Below are positions 5,887-7,235 of a stretch of 7,235 nt of DNA, one piece after another. Source of the stretch: Balneolia bacterium (GTDB lineage Bacteria > Bacteroidota > Rhodothermia > Balneolales > Cyclonatronaceae); assembly GCA_003566395.1 (NCBI GenBank), contig PXDL01000003.1:1-7235 (forward strand), read 5' to 3'. The notes below the pieces were generated by a model. The model was not told where the DNA came from. It ran no database searches and was given only the letters and a program-made list of their open reading frames with translations. The stretch's first letter is position 1. The number at the start of each line of letters is the position of its first letter. The position numbers and the translations under genes were made by a program.

Positions 5887-7235
5887 ATGGTAGGAATCGT
5901 AATTGTCTCTCATAGTCAGTTATTGGCAGAGAGCCTGAAAGACCTTGCTCTGGAGATGGGTAAAGGAAAAGCAAAAGTTGCCGTTGCAGGCGGGGTGGAC
6001 GACCCCGATAACCCGGTGGGAACCGATGCCATGAAAATTCTGAATGCCATCAACGAGGTCTATTCGGATGAAGGTGTGGTTGTATTTATGGATTTGGGCA
6101 GCGCGGTTATGAGTGCGGGAATGGCCGTTGAATTTCTTGATGAAGAACAGAAGAAACATATCCGACTTTGCGGTGCGCCTTTGGTTGAAGGCGTAATAAC
6201 TGCTACGGCACTTGCCGGGGCCGGAGCCGCAATTGAAGAGATAGTGCGTGAGGCCCGCTCCTCCATAGCAGGAAAAACCGAGCAGCTGGGAGAAACAGGT
6301 TCGGACGATACAGCCGGTGCGGATTCGGGTTCAGGCCCGGATGAAGATGCCCGGAAGGAACGCTTCACCCTGCATAATACCATGGGGCTTCATGCCCGTC
6401 CCGCCGCCCGTATTGTACAGGCGCTGGCCGATACCAATGCTGATGTGCAGATCAGAAACCTAAGTCGTGACGGAGATTTTGTATCCGCCCGCAGCATGAA
6501 CAGCCTGATATCGCTGAATGTAAAGCAGAACGATACCCTGGAAATCAGCTTCAGCGGTCCGGATGCGCAGCAGGTATTCGAGACCATTGCGGCTATGATG
6601 GAAAATAATTTCGGAGAATCGACACTACCTGCCATTAAATCTACGGCAAAGGGTACTGTGAAAAGCAATAAATTCACAGGAAAAGATAAATTAAAAGGCA
6701 TTTCGGTTTCTCCGGGCTTTGCTGTGGGACCCGTTTTTCACCACAAAATAAGTCTGCCCAAAGTCAGTAAAAAACCGGCAGGTACACCGGAAGAAGAGCG
6801 AACAGGTTTAAATGAAGCCCTTGAGCAGGCTGAAGCGGATATTGAAGAGCTTAAAAAGCAGAGTCGCAGCAAAATCGGAGAAGAGGAGGCCGCTATTTTT
6901 GATGCGCAAGTTCTGCTCTTGAAAGACCCGGAACTGCTGAAGAAAGCGGAACAAAGAATTAAGGAGGGCATGTCTGCATCTGCTGCCTGGAAAGAGAGCC
7001 TCGGCGAGATGATTCAGATGTATGAGCAAATAACCGGCGATAGCCTTGCATCAACACGAAAGATTGATCTTGTGGATGTAGGGCGACGCGTTCTTGAAAA
7101 ACTTTCAGGGAAAACGTTAAACGGAATTGAACTGAGTGAGCCTTCGGTTATTTGCACGCACGACATCAGTCCGTCGGATGCCGCTTCCCTGAAATCCGAT
7201 CAGGTACTTGCAATTTGCTGTGAAGCCGGCAGTGA
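5887..7235 (+). CDS. dhaM: Phosphotransferase subunit DhaM (EIIA-Man/HPr/EI-N fusion), 3'-partial
   Basis: DhaM carries phosphate from the PEP phosphotransferase chain to ADP on DhaL, so DHA is phosphorylated at the expense of PEP. The frame is open to the window end, giving 449 visible residues. Residues 1-135 are the EIIA-Man-like domain, with the phospho-acceptor H9 in VIVSHS and conserved GGVDDP...GTDA, MDLGSA and APLVEG motifs. An acidic Gly/Ser linker (about 136-156) leads to an HPr domain (about 157-250) with H169 in GLHARPA, the same position as in E. coli DhaM. From about 270 (GISVSPGFAVGPVF) an EI N-terminal domain runs to the edge, stopping at CCEAGS just before the expected SHSAL-type phospho-His motif. 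Whether the protein ends like E. coli DhaM (about 470 residues) or continues into a full EI cannot be seen. A modest AAAGG (5870-5874) lies 12 bases before the start. Confidence 0.94.
   Translation, partial: MVGIVIVSHSQLLAESLKDLALEMGKGKAKVAVAGGVDDPDNPVGTDAMKILNAINEVYSDEGVVVFMDLGSAVMSAGMAVEFLDEEQKKHIRLCGAPLVEGVITATALAGAGAAIEEIVREARSSIAGKTEQLGETGSDDTAGADSGSGPDEDARKERFTLHNTMGLHARPAARIVQALADTNADVQIRNLSRDGDFVSARSMNSLISLNVKQNDTLEISFSGPDAQQVFETIAAMMENNFGESTLPAIKSTAKGTVKSNKFTGKDKLKGISVSPGFAVGPVFHHKISLPKVSKKPAGTPEEERTGLNEALEQAEADIEELKKQSRSKIGEEEAAIFDAQVLLLKDPELLKKAEQRIKEGMSASAAWKESLGEMIQMYEQITGDSLASTRKIDLVDVGRRVLEKLSGKTLNGIELSEPSVICTHDISPSDAASLKSDQVLAICCEAGS

Noticed and set aside
5513..5974. A 153-residue - strand open frame opposite dhaL and dhaM
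   Set aside because: It is antisense to two well-conserved genes and shows no start signal or domain of its own.
6060..7029. Several overlapping - strand open frames opposite dhaM, rich in Ser and Ala
   Set aside because: They mirror the codon pattern of dhaM, whose EIIA, HPr and EI motifs run unbroken on the + strand.
1..7235. CRISPR arrays, tRNA or rRNA genes, insertion sequences or toxin-antitoxin genes
   Set aside because: No regularly spaced repeats, RNA gene signatures, transposase motifs or small paired genes were seen on either strand.

Overview
The window looks like part of a Gram-negative bacterial chromosome of moderate GC content. It carries a glycerol and dihydroxyacetone (DHA) utilisation locus of six genes, all on the + strand: glpD (5' end cut off), glpF, an unnamed outer-membrane porin, dhaK, dhaL and dhaM (3' end cut off). 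The Gram-negative assignment rests on the porin, which has a signal peptide, a beta-barrel-like sequence and a C-terminal Phe. The porin is acidic, and two of the starts (porin, dhaL) have no Shine-Dalgarno sequence. These traits would fit the Bacteroidota/Rhodothermota/Balneolota assemblage, perhaps a salt-adapted member, but that placement is inference only.

Layout. 1-1479: FAD-dependent glycerol-3-phosphate dehydrogenase, missing about 15 N-terminal residues. 1480-1659: a gene-free gap with several small inverted repeats, ending in the glpF ribosome binding site. 1660-2439: aquaglyceroporin GlpF. 2440-2549: a short gap holding a GC-rich hairpin. 2550-3713: outer-membrane porin. 3714-4044: a gap with a strong intrinsic terminator just after the porin, then about 240 bases of probable dhaK leader with further weak hairpins. 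4045-5118: dhaK. 5119-5212: a gap with a perfect 14-bp hairpin. 5213-5839: dhaL. 5887 to the window end: dhaM, with an EIIA-Man-like domain, an HPr domain and the start of an EI N-terminal domain.

How the genes work together. The porin could admit small polyols across the outer membrane, and GlpF carries glycerol across the inner membrane. GlpD oxidises glycerol-3-phosphate to dihydroxyacetone phosphate (DHAP). DhaK-DhaL-DhaM makes DHAP from DHA using phosphoenolpyruvate as phosphate donor. Both routes therefore meet at DHAP. Glycerol kinase (GlpK) and glycerol dehydrogenase are not in the window, so the steps feeding each branch must be encoded elsewhere. The terminator after the porin suggests two transcription units, glpD-glpF-porin and dhaKLM.

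No clearly novel system was found. The most useful leads are the porin embedded between the two glycerol/DHA modules, the hairpin between dhaK and dhaL, and the structured non-coding gaps before glpF and dhaK.
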